DNA of 64,000 nt from contig NZ_JAYRMI010000001.1 of assembly GCF_041904905.1 (NCBI RefSeq), positions 1 through 64,000 of the forward strand, written 5' to 3'. The translations under genes were made by a program, and so were the position numbers. A model generated the notes under the pieces. That model did no database searches, was not told where the DNA came from, and saw nothing but the letters and a program-made list of their open reading frames with translations. This stretch comes from Zoogloea sp041904905. Its GTDB lineage: Bacteria; Pseudomonadota; Gammaproteobacteria; Burkholderiales; Rhodocyclaceae. This document shows, in pieces, positions 24,784-31,542 of this stretch (positions are counted from its first letter, which is position 1; each line of letters starts with the position of its first letter).

Positions 24784-25731
24784 ATGAACTTCCAGCAACT
24801 GCGCATCATCCACGAAACGGTGCGGCGCAACTTCAACCTGACCGAGGTGGCCAACGCGCTGTTCACCTCCCAGTCGGGCGTCTCCAAGCACATCAAGGAT
24901 CTGGAGGACGAGCTTGGGCTCGAACTCTTCGTGCGCAAGGGCAAGCGCCTGCTCGGGCTCACCGAGCCGGGGCAGGAGCTGGTGCATGTGGTGGACCGCA
25001 TGCTGATGGACGCCCGCAACATCAAGACCATCGCCGCCCAGTTCAGCGCCCGCGACCACGGCCAGCTCACCGTGGCCACCACCCACACCCAGGCACGCTA
25101 CGTGCTGCCCCAGGTGGTCACCCAGTTCAAGCAGGCCTTCCCCAAGGTGCATCTGGTGCTGCACCAGGCCAGCCCCGGCGAGATCGCCGCGATGCTGCTC
25201 GATGGCCGTGCCGACATCGGCATCGCCACCGAGGCCCTGGCCGCGGTGCCGGAGTTCGTCTCCTTCAGCTATTACGGCTGGCACCACTCGGTGATCGTGC
25301 CGGCCGGGCATCCCCTCGAATCCGTCGAGCCCCTCACGCTGGAGGCGGTGGCCGAGCACCCCATCATCACCTACCACGAAGGCTTCACCGGCCGCGCCCG
25401 GATCGACGAGACCTTCGCCACCGCCCGCCTGTCGCCGGATATCGTGATGTCGGCGCTGGACGCAGACGTCATCAAGGCCTACGTGGAACTGGGGCTGGGC
25501 ATCGGCATCGTGGCCTCGATGGCCTACGACCCGATCCGCGACCAGAACCTGCGCATGCTGCCCAGCAGCCACCTGTTCGGCGAGAACGTCACCCGCATCG
25601 CGGTGCGCAAGGGCCACTTCCTGCGCGGCTTTGCCTACTGTTTCATCGAACTGTGCTCGCCGACCCTCACCGAAGCCGTCGTCCGCGCGGCCCTGCGGCC
25701 GGAGGCGGAGAGCGAGGCGGTAGTGTACTAA
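24784..25731 (+). CDS. CysB-family LysR-type transcriptional regulator
   Basis: 315 aa. The N-terminal winged helix-turn-helix (residues 1-60; NFNLTEVANALFTSQSGVSKHIKDLE) matches CysB/Cbl rather than general LysR proteins. The effector domain contains TTHTQARYVLP near 95, typical of CysB, which binds acetylserine and sulfate or thiosulfate. The gene is the last of the sulfate operon it probably controls, suggesting autoregulation. CysB and Cbl cannot be separated by inspection. Confidence 0.92.
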   Translation: MNFQQLRIIHETVRRNFNLTEVANALFTSQSGVSKHIKDLEDELGLELFVRKGKRLLGLTEPGQELVHVVDRMLMDARNIKTIAAQFSARDHGQLTVATTHTQARYVLPQVVTQFKQAFPKVHLVLHQASPGEIAAMLLDGRADIGIATEALAAVPEFVSFSYYGWHHSVIVPAGHPLESVEPLTLEAVAEHPIITYHEGFTGRARIDETFATARLSPDIVMSALDADVIKAYVELGLGIGIVASMAYDPIRDQNLRMLPSSHLFGENVTRIAVRKGHFLRGFAYCFIELCSPTLTEAVVRAALRPEAESEAVVY

Positions 25732-25778
25732 GGCGTTCGCCCGCCCCCGGCACCTGCACCACGCAGGCGCCACAACAA

Positions 25779-25816
25779 AACGGCCACCACGATGAAATCG
25801 GGTGGCCGTTCTTGTC
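25779..25816 (+). terminator. Terminator of the sulfate uptake operon
   Basis: 10-bp stem AACGGCCACC / GGTGGCCGTT (25779-25788 with 25801-25810), with inner pairing CGAT/ATCG across a GAA loop and one bulged A. It is followed by CTTGTCT. It lies 48 bases after the regulator stop. Confidence 0.75.
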
Positions 25817-26064
25817 TGCGGGGGCCGGCCTTATCCCACGCCGCCCCACGCCGGGCGCCAATCCCCAACTCCTGCTCAAGATCGGCACTCCGTAACGCAA
25901 ACCGTTGATTCTGCTGATGGCCGATTGGCAAAGCGCACCCTGAACTGGCCCGGGTGATGTCCGCGACGCAGCCCGCACAGAAGCCATTCATCGCGGTGAA
26001 GAAACCAAGCTCGATGCAACAGAAACCAATCGTGCGTGAACAGAAACCAATCCAGAAAAGTTGG
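25817..26064. other. Gene-free stretch leading into the repeat cluster
   Basis: Together with the repeats this is the gap between the sulfate operon and the A/T-rich operon. Open frames exist on both strands, but their translations simply mirror the 21-bp repeats (seven-residue periodicity such as IGFCSRT, IGFCCIE) and have no ribosome binding site. I see no gene here. Confidence 0.5.
25980..26063. repeat. Four 21-bp tandem direct repeats (iteron-like)
   Basis: The core GAAACCAA (first copy GAAGCCAT) begins at 25980, 26001, 26022 and 26043, exactly 21 bases apart, with copies 3 and 4 sharing ACAGAAACCAATC. A fifth isolated core lies at 26127-26134. A 21-bp spacing places each core on the same DNA face (two turns), as for iterons or arrayed protein-binding sites. 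The array runs straight into the inverted repeats at 26034-26114. Confidence 0.8.
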
Positions 26065-26114
26065 TTACCAATCTGGCGAAAACAGTTTCTGTTCACGCCA
26101 GATTGGTAACCAAC
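26034..26114. repeat. Two interleaved perfect inverted repeats (19 bp and 14 bp)
   Basis: Repeat 1 is 19 bp, 26060-26078 with 26096-26114, starting GTTGGTTACC. Repeat 2 is 14 bp, 26034-26047 with 26085-26098, starting GCGTGAACAG. The arms occur in the order 2-left, 1-left, 2-right, 1-right, and the right arms share three bases. On RNA this would be a pseudoknot or two competing hairpins; on DNA it resembles a recombination or binding site. See findings. Confidence 0.85.
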
Positions 26115-26478
26115 GGCCGGTGAACGGAAACCAAACCCGCCAGCGAAAAGACCTCGCACGCAAGCAAGGTTTCCAGTTCAGGCCGCTTGCCAACTCACCA
26201 TCGCCTGTTTGCATCCAGGCCGGCGAAGGTGGCATCTGTTCGGGCGCTCCATCTTCCTCTGGTGATGCGGCAAAGACGTGAATCCATAATGGGTCGCTGC
26301 GGGAGTCTTGGGGGCCGTGGTAGATGGTCTTCTCGAAGGTGACGTTGGCGATCATGTTGCCGCCGCCATGCCCGGTTGGGATGACGAACTTTATCGCTAT
26401 TCTAGGATAAATGGAGCCTGATTCGTTGCTGTGAAACTTGAAGGTGGTGTTTTTGAAGAATAAAATTTCACACAGCAA
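26065..26478 (-). CDS. Hypothetical protein, possible third gene of the A/T-rich operon
   Basis: 137 aa from a TTG at 26478 that overlaps the end of the HEPN-like gene by 11 bases. The first half (FKFHSNESGSIYPRIAIKFV, NVTFEKTIYHGPQ) reads like a beta-rich natural protein. The C-terminal third runs into the inverted repeat and turns Arg/Trp-rich, which may be artefactual. No family recognised, no signal peptide. It may be a real small gene truncated or extended by the repeat, or only an open frame. Confidence 0.35.
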   Translation of the reverse strand: MLCEILFFKNTTFKFHSNESGSIYPRIAIKFVIPTGHGGGNMIANVTFEKTIYHGPQDSRSDPLWIHVFAASPEEDGAPEQMPPSPAWMQTGDGELASGLNWKPCLRARSFRWRVWFPFTGRWLPIWREQKLFSPDW

Positions 26479-27457
26479 CTCGGTTTAAGCGCAAGAGTTT
26501 GAATGGTAATCGGTCTACAAAACTTGATTTTTCGCGATTTGTGCGCCGTGCAACGTCAGATAATGCAGCTGTTAGTAGCTGTACCATAACGTTGCAAGCG
26601 TCAATAAAGCAGGTCAAATCTTCTGATGATTGACCGATTTCAAATCCGTCTGGATCTCTTGGGGCCCAGCGCGTCATTCGTGCGATCAGTTTGGTGCCGG
26701 TTTTGGGTTTAAGCTTGTTGTATGGATACCATACCCCGTAATCATGCCTGTAATTAATGTTGTTGCGAACAGTCGATGGCCATGCGCCACTTTTCCCTTG
26801 TCGGCATAGATGATTACGAAGCTTGGATAATAATTGAACAGTGTTTTGTGCTTGCTGTGCGCCGCCTAAGGTCAGAGTTATTTCGTCTTCCAAGTCTTGA
26901 ATTAGGTTGAGAAATAGCTTCCACATTTCTTCGTGTGAGCCCCCCGCTCCCGATCCCATCTTAGTTACTTGCACTATGCTGGGATTCGCTCTGTCGACTT
27001 TAACGATATGAAGCCCTTGCGATATCCTTGGTGGCATGCCTAGATACTGTCCGCCGATTTGATTCAAGAATGATGCGGTTTGCCCTGAAAACATATTTAC
27101 ACCTGTGCCTGACAGTCTTAGCAGAGCATGGGCTGTGTAAAAGCTGGCGTAGTAATACCGGACCAGCGGCCATCCTAGCGAGCGTGGATCGTGTGTATGT
27201 GAGCCTGTAGCCAGAAGTGATTCATAGGCAGCACAACTGAATCTTGCGATCTCTCCAGCCATTGCTTCGGCAAGTCGCTCATGTGCCGTGGAAACATCCA
27301 AATTCAATGTTCCTGCAAGACTGGAATGCCACGAATATGTGCCGCTTAGAAGCCATGGCTCGACTCCTGGCCCTGGAACGCTAACTTTGTTCAGTCCAGT
27401 TATCCATCGCGGACGCAAGAAGTCGGCAAACAGATTTCCAATTGCTGTCACAATCAA
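26468..27457 (-). CDS. HEPN-like domain protein, partner of the DGQHR protein
   Basis: 329 aa, cytoplasmic, A/T-rich. Residues 99-115 (VRYYYASFYTAHALLRL) have the helix pattern typical of HEPN domains. RNNINYRH at 231-238 fits the HEPN nuclease signature R-N-x(4-6)-H. A second R-x5-H occurs at 144-150. No closer family recognised. The TTG start overlaps the DGQHR gene stop (TTGA), so translation is coupled. HEPN proteins often act as RNases in defence or toxin-antitoxin systems. That role is inferred here. Confidence 0.75.
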   Translation of the reverse strand: MIVTAIGNLFADFLRPRWITGLNKVSVPGPGVEPWLLSGTYSWHSSLAGTLNLDVSTAHERLAEAMAGEIARFSCAAYESLLATGSHTHDPRSLGWPLVRYYYASFYTAHALLRLSGTGVNMFSGQTASFLNQIGGQYLGMPPRISQGLHIVKVDRANPSIVQVTKMGSGAGGSHEEMWKLFLNLIQDLEDEITLTLGGAQQAQNTVQLLSKLRNHLCRQGKSGAWPSTVRNNINYRHDYGVWYPYNKLKPKTGTKLIARMTRWAPRDPDGFEIGQSSEDLTCFIDACNVMVQLLTAALSDVARRTNREKSSFVDRLPFKLLRLNRVAV

Positions 27458-28464
27458 CCTATTATGAAACCTGATTTCAGAGCTTTAAGCATGTCGCCGG
27501 CTAGATCTTTTGGGGATCGCGGGGGGGATTTAAACCGCGCTGGCTTTACCCTGTCAAAGATTCCTGTCAGTATATTAGCGAAATCACTCTCAAGGAAAGA
27601 GATGCCGGCACGATCAACTACGCGCTGAGCAACATCTGGAAATATTTCAAAAATCGCTCGAAAAACAGTTGGGTTAACAATACTCTCTCGGGCGTCTATT
27701 ACACTTAGGCCCCGATAGAAGGCTTTTAAGTAATTTCGTAGTGCCGGATATATTGTTGAGCTAGATGATGCAGCAAATGAAGAAAGAACGGGTTTGACTG
27801 CAGCGTTAAATGTTACGCGAGTGATCTTGCCCTTTGCCTTTGAAGAGGGGCTTGTCAGTCCAATTAGTGGGCTATCACTATCTTCGCCAAATGCGTCAAA
27901 AAGTTCACGAAGTAGCGCCTCGTCATTGTTCTCTGCGTCTGCCAGTTTCTTAATGTCTAATAGTAATTCATTTGGAACTGGTCGCTGCTTTGTATTGATA
28001 TCGATGAAAAGCTTTGACTCCTGTTGTTTGGTAAGCCCGTTGTAGATGACTACCGGAACTCTGAGTTTCGAGTTGGCTTTTGCGAAGCCGAATACGCGAT
28101 GCTGCCCATCGATGATTAAGAATGAATACTTTTGAAACGAAAACTCAAGAGTTTTCCCCCTGCCGATCACTTGAAGGTTTGCTTCAGGTTGTGCGGAAAG
28201 TACGATGGAGCTTGGAATGGTCCCGAAGCCTAAATCCATGTAGTCGGCAATTTCTTGAGCGCGACGTTCGTCGAGAACGCGTTGAAACCCTACAAGAGGA
28301 TCTTCCTCTCTGCTTGTAGCAAAACAACAGCCAGCCAGCACATCTGATGGCATGGTAAGTGTGAAAAAACGGTGATTTCCTTGTGTTACAAGACTGGTCG
28401 AATAGCGTAATTGATCGCCGTATTCAACTGCCGCATCTTCGTGCCCGCTATCAACAATTGCCAT
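27454..28464 (-). CDS. DGQHR-domain protein (DndB/ParB-like fold)
   Basis: 336 aa. The motif IIDGQHRVFGF (DGQHR at residues 119-123) names the family that includes DndB of phosphorothioation systems. It also has LDERRAQEIADYM (64-76) and FIDINTKQRPVP (153-164), both conserved in such proteins. The ATG at 28464 is preferred because GAGGA lies 10 bases before it; a TTG at 28494 would add ten residues. First gene of the A/T-rich operon. No dnd or other modification genes accompany it, so it is part of some different system. Confidence 0.85.
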   Translation of the reverse strand: MAIVDSGHEDAAVEYGDQLRYSTSLVTQGNHRFFTLTMPSDVLAGCCFATSREEDPLVGFQRVLDERRAQEIADYMDLGFGTIPSSIVLSAQPEANLQVIGRGKTLEFSFQKYSFLIIDGQHRVFGFAKANSKLRVPVVIYNGLTKQQESKLFIDINTKQRPVPNELLLDIKKLADAENNDEALLRELFDAFGEDSDSPLIGLTSPSSKAKGKITRVTFNAAVKPVLSSFAASSSSTIYPALRNYLKAFYRGLSVIDARESIVNPTVFRAIFEIFPDVAQRVVDRAGISFLESDFANILTGIFDRVKPARFKSPPRSPKDLAGDMLKALKSGFIIG

Positions 28465-28498
28465 TGCTGAAATTTCCTCGTTTAGGGATATCAATGGT

Positions 28499-28526
28499 AG
28501 TATAACCTAGGGAAATACGATTTGAA
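28499..28526 (-). promoter_or_regulatory. Candidate promoter of the DGQHR operon
   Basis: On the minus strand TTCAAA (28526-28521), a 16-base spacer and TATACT (28504-28499). Transcription would start near 28492, about 30 bases before the preferred ATG. Confidence 0.5.
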
Positions 28527-28637
28527 TAGAAAGTCGTAGCCCCGGCGGCGCGAATGGCTATGGCTATCAACCAGCACCATTCTTTTGTATCACTTGTGCG
28601 AGAGGAGCTCGTTTGCGGAGGCTTGTCCCCGTCATGG

Positions 28638-28905
28638 TCGCTGCCACGGGGGCATGTCTTCGAGGATGGACCGCTTGCCGAACACCGCGCCGATGCCGGT
28701 GGGGGCGAACACCTTGTGGCCGGAGAAGACGAAGAAGTCCGCGCCGATCTCCTGCACATTCACCCGCATGTGCGATACCGACTGGGCGCCATCGACGACC
28801 GCCACCGCGCCGGCCTGGTGGGCCATGGCGACGATCTCCTTGACCGGCACCACGGTGCCCAGGGCGTTGGAGACGTGGGTGACGGAGACGATCCTGGTGC
28901 GGCTT
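28638..28905 (-). pseudogene. Internal fragment of a SufS/Csd-type cysteine desulfurase
   Basis: Reading down the minus strand, the translation TRIVSVTHVSNALGTVVPVK continues through VVDGAQSV and VFSGHKVFAPTGIGAVFG to ILEDMPPWQ. It aligns with the PLP-binding centre of class-V cysteine desulfurases, including the Schiff-base Lys in SGHK. Homology starts abruptly at 28905 and stops at about 28640, where an unrelated RP-stop follows. At the 5' edge LDE is in another frame, so two extra bases appear to shift the frame just before RTRIV. Only about 90 of some 400 residues remain, so this is a dead remnant. Confidence 0.8.
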
Positions 28906-28936
28906 CATCGAGGGCTGCGAATGACGATCTTTGCCC

Positions 28937-29146
28937 TGCGATTCGATCTCGCAGCACTGCGAGAAGGATTCTCAGCCGTGCGATTCGATATCGCAGCACT
29001 GCGAGAAGGATTTGCAGGTGTGCGATTCGATCTTGCAGCACTGCGAGAAGGATTCGCAGGTGTGTGATTCGATCTCGCAGCACTGCGAGAAGGATTCGCA
29101 GCCGTGCGATTCGATATCGCAAGGGTGTGAGAGGGATTCGCCGGCT
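28937..29146. repeat. 42-bp tandem repeat (minisatellite), five copies
   Basis: Copies start at 28937, 28979, 29021, 29063 and 29105; the first four differ at only a few bases and the fifth is degenerate in its second half. Each unit carries the palindrome CTCGCAG-CA-CTGCGAG (one-base variants in copies 2 and 3). The unit length is a multiple of three and several frames stay open on both strands, giving 14-residue repeats such as CDSISQHCEKDSQP or VRFDLAALREGFAG. No frame has a start, ribosome binding site or flanking domain that makes it a convincing gene. There are no unique spacers, so it is not CRISPR. Confidence 0.85.
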
Positions 29147-29155
29147 GGCGCGGGG

Positions 29156-29824
29156 TCAGAGGCCGGCGATCTGGCGGGTGCGGTGGCGCAGGCGGGCGAG
29201 GGCGCTGTGGCGGCCCCGCCGGGGGGGTGCGCCATCTTCGATGCTGCCCAGGGGCAGGTCTTCGCTGGCGGCCTGGAGGCGCTGGAGGAGCTGGAGGCCG
29301 GCGGGCCAGGGGCCGTGGCCCGATTCCACGTTGATGTGCCCGGCGGGGCCGATGTTTTCGAGCTGGCTGCCCCAGCAATCGGCCCAGTAGGCGGCGGAGG
29401 ACAGGCGCACCCACGGGTCGTTGGTGCTCGCCACGACCAGGCTGGGCACCGCCAGGGTGTGGCGGGGAATCCACCGGGCCAGGCTGTCTCCGTCGCGCCA
29501 GGTTGCCGTGTCGCGCAGGCCGGTGGGGGTGAAGCGGTCGGGGTCGGCGGGGGCGACGAGCATCAGGCCGGCCACCCGCTCGGGGCGGTCGGCGGTGGCG
29601 ACCGCCGCGGCGAGGCAGCCGAAACTGTGGGCCACCACCCACACCGGCCCGGGGGCGCGGTCGATGGCGTCGCGCACGGCGTTGGCCCAGCGGGCGAGGA
29701 TGGGGCGCTCCCAGTCGATGTCGGCGACGCGGCGGGCGCCCGGCAGCTGCGCCTCGATCCAGCTTTGCCAGTGCGTGGGGCCGCTCCCCAGGAAGCCGGG
29801 CACGATGAGGGTGGTGTGGGGCAT
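29156..29824 (-). CDS. RBBP9/YdeN-family serine hydrolase
   Basis: 222 aa. It begins TTLIVPGFLGSGPTHWQSWIE, the family N-terminus, with nucleophile elbow AHSFGC near residues 85-90, candidate Asp in VVASTNDPWV and His in GHINVESGHGPWP. Members are small alpha/beta hydrolases of uncertain substrate. It lies 11 bases after the second sulfate-binding protein gene, so the two are probably co-transcribed. The C-terminus ends at the minisatellite edge and is Arg-rich, so the last residues may be altered by it. Confidence 0.85.
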   Translation of the reverse strand: MPHTTLIVPGFLGSGPTHWQSWIEAQLPGARRVADIDWERPILARWANAVRDAIDRAPGPVWVVAHSFGCLAAAVATADRPERVAGLMLVAPADPDRFTPTGLRDTATWRDGDSLARWIPRHTLAVPSLVVASTNDPWVRLSSAAYWADCWGSQLENIGPAGHINVESGHGPWPAGLQLLQRLQAASEDLPLGSIEDGAPPRRGRHSALARLRHRTRQIAGL

Positions 29825-29835
29825 GGCGGGCGGCC

Positions 29836-30843
29836 TCAGCGGACAGTGGCGATCTGGTCGAAGATGCCGCCGTCGGCGAAGTGAAGCTGCTGGGCCTTGG
29901 TCCAGCCGCCGAAGGTGTCGTCGATGGTGAAGAGCTTGACCGGCGCGAACTGCTTTGCGTACTTCGCCGCGATCTTCGGGTCGCGGGGGCGGTAGTAGTT
30001 GTCGCCGGCGAGGGTCTGGCCTTCGGGGGAGTAGAGGTATTCGAGGTAGGCGGTGGCGAGCTTGCGGGTGCCGCGCTTGTCCACCACCTTGTCCACGATG
30101 CTCACCGGCGGCTCGGCGAGGATGGAGACGGAGGGGGTGACGAGGTCGAACTTGTCCGGGCCCAGCTCCTTGATGGCGAGGTAGGCTTCGTTCTCCCAGG
30201 CGATCAGCACGTCGCCGATGCCGCGCTCTACAAACGTGGTGGTGGAGCCGCGGGCGCCGGAGTCGAGCACCTTGACGTTGGCGAAGAGCTTTCTGACGAA
30301 CTCGCGGGCGCTGGCGTCGTTGCCGCCGGGCTGCTTGAGGGCGTAGCCCCAGGCGGCGAGGTAGTTCCAGCGGGCGCCGCCGGAGGTCTTGGGGTTGGGG
30401 GTGATGACGCCGACGCCGGGCTTGACCAGATCGTTCCAGTCGCGGATCTGCTTGGGGTTGCCCTTGCGCACCAGGAACACGATGGTGGAGGTGTAGGGGG
30501 AGGCGTTGTGGGGGAGGCGCTTTTGCCAGTCGGCGGGGATCAGCCTGGCCTTGTCGGCGAGGGCGTCCACGTCGTAGGCGAGGGCGAGGGTGACCACGTC
30601 GGCTTCGAGGCCGTCGATCACCGAGCGGGCCTGCTTGCCCGAGCCGCCGTGGGATTGTTTGACGGTGACGGTTTCGTTGGTCTTGTTCTTCCAGTACTTG
30701 GCGAAGGCGGCGTTGAAATCCTGGTAGAACTCGCGGGTCGGGTCGTAGGAGACGTTGAGCAGGGTCTGCTGGGCGAGGGCGGGGGTGACGAGGCCCAGGG
30801 TGAGCAGGGCGGCGGCGAGGCCGCGCTTGAGACGATGGGGCAT
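29836..30843 (-). CDS. Second sulfate ABC transporter substrate-binding protein
   Basis: 335 aa with signal peptide (AAALLTLGLVTPALA, mature near residue 25). It starts QTLLNVSYDPTREFYQDFN and carries KQSHGGSGKQ, FLVRKGNPKQIRDWNDLV and NPKTSGGARWNYLAAWGYAL. It is clearly a paralogue of the protein encoded at 20933-21946, and no permease or ATPase is next to it, so it presumably feeds the CysTWA transporter. The ribosome binding site AAAGGA precedes the ATG. Confidence 0.94.
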   Translation of the reverse strand: MPHRLKRGLAAALLTLGLVTPALAQQTLLNVSYDPTREFYQDFNAAFAKYWKNKTNETVTVKQSHGGSGKQARSVIDGLEADVVTLALAYDVDALADKARLIPADWQKRLPHNASPYTSTIVFLVRKGNPKQIRDWNDLVKPGVGVITPNPKTSGGARWNYLAAWGYALKQPGGNDASAREFVRKLFANVKVLDSGARGSTTTFVERGIGDVLIAWENEAYLAIKELGPDKFDLVTPSVSILAEPPVSIVDKVVDKRGTRKLATAYLEYLYSPEGQTLAGDNYYRPRDPKIAAKYAKQFAPVKLFTIDDTFGGWTKAQQLHFADGGIFDQIATVR

Positions 30844-30969
30844 GGCGGGTTCCTTTGTGTCGGTGACGGGATGCGCCAAGTCTAGGGATGTGGCGGCCAG
30901 GACCGAACCAATTAAAAGGAAGAAGCTAATCACCGGATCGGGAAAGGCGCCGGGGCCCGCCGGGGCCGG

Positions 30970-30999
30970 AAAAAACAAACCCCCGGACGGGGCCGGGGG
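30970..30999 (-). terminator. Rho-independent terminator of the DUF1841 gene
   Basis: On the minus strand a 7-bp GC stem CCCCCGG / CCGGGGG is followed by TTTGTTTTTT. It lies 28 bases after the DUF1841 stop. Confidence 0.85.
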
Positions 31000-31027
31000 C
31001 TGGGGCGCTGCGGTGGTGCGCGGGGGC

Positions 31028-31456
31028 TTAAGCGCCGGCGCGCTTCCAGACGCATTCGACGTAGGCTTTGCCGTCGAGGGGGGCCTTGTCGCGCTGGGCG
31101 CGCCAGATGGTTTCGCCAAGGCATTCGAGCACGTCGTGGAGCGCCGCGTGGCGGTCGCCGTGGCGGGCCTGGGCGTGCTCGAAGGCTTCGCGGATGCCAG
31201 GCGGCTGGTTGATGGAGAGCTGTTCCTCGATGGCGAGGTGCAGGGAGAGGTGCAGGAAGGGGTTGATCTGGCCGTCGTCGGGGCTGAAATCTTTCTGCAC
31301 GCCGTCCGGGTCGCCCAGCAGGGCGTGGTACTCGGGGTGATGGGCGACGAGGTCGGCGGCGATGATCTCGAGCTGGGTGAGTACTTCGCGGTTCTGGTGC
31401 TTGCGCCAGGCGTCGACGAAGAACTGGCGGGCTTGGTCACGGGAAGGATCGAACAT
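31028..31456 (-). CDS. DUF1841 family protein
   Basis: 142 aa from the ATG at 31456. The N-terminus MFDPSRDQARQFFVDAWRKH is the family hallmark, as are HPEYHALL and NPFLHLSLHLAIEEQ. Members are small soluble proteins of unknown function, common in betaproteobacteria and often near nth. A longer reading from 31525 would translate the G-rich repeat and is rejected. Its own terminator follows. Confidence 0.9.
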   Translation of the reverse strand: MFDPSRDQARQFFVDAWRKHQNREVLTQLEIIAADLVAHHPEYHALLGDPDGVQKDFSPDDGQINPFLHLSLHLAIEEQLSINQPPGIREAFEHAQARHGDRHAALHDVLECLGETIWRAQRDKAPLDGKAYVECVWKRAGA

Positions 31457-31462
31457 GGTTTT

Positions 31463-31533
31463 TGGGGAGTGGGTATTGGGTAATGGGGAGTGGGTGCCGG
31501 GAGATGGGAGGTGGTTGCGTCCCACTCCCCATT
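31463..31533. repeat. G-rich intergenic repeat cluster with 13-bp inverted repeat
   Basis: TGGGGAGTGGG occurs directly at 31463-31473 and 31484-31494, and AATGGGGAGTGGG at 31482-31494 is matched by a perfect inverted copy at 31521-31533. Further degenerate GGGA-type units fill the gap between nth and the DUF1841 gene. It resembles the short G-rich intergenic repeats that spread in proteobacterial genomes. Confidence 0.7.
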
Positions 31534-31542
31534 TCCCAGTCC

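Larger units (their letters stand above)
26380..28560. other. A/T-rich accessory island
   Basis: Base composition falls abruptly near 26380 and recovers near 28560, and codon choice in the two genes inside (many AAT, ATT, TTA, GAT) differs sharply from the GC-ending codons of all neighbours. It is flanked by structured repeats on one side and by a broken cysteine desulfurase gene plus a minisatellite on the other. No integrase, transposase or target-site duplication was found. Horizontal acquisition is the natural reading. Confidence 0.75.

Noticed and set aside
25980..26063. Plasmid or phage replication origin based on iterons
   Set aside because: No rep gene, DnaA box cluster or partition genes nearby; the iteron label is kept only as a description.
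25728..26159. Minus-strand open frame of about 143 codons after the sulfate operon
   Set aside because: Its protein only mirrors the 21-bp repeats and the terminator; no ribosome binding site and no natural-looking domain.
27454..28494. Dnd phosphorothioation cluster
   Set aside because: Only a DGQHR-domain protein is present; DndA, C, D, E and sulfur-modification partners are absent, and the nearby cysteine desulfurase is a dead fragment in GC-rich DNA not belonging to the island.
26380..28560. Insertion sequence or integrative element with identifiable ends
   Set aside because: No transposase or integrase, no terminal inverted repeats bounding the island, and no duplicated target could be found by eye.
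28937..29146. CRISPR array
   Set aside because: Repeats are contiguous with no unique spacers, and no cas genes are present.
28931..29884. Plus-strand open frame through the minisatellite with CDSISQHCEKDSQP repeats
   Set aside because: After the repeats it is simply antisense to the hydrolase and sulfate-binding protein genes; no supported start.
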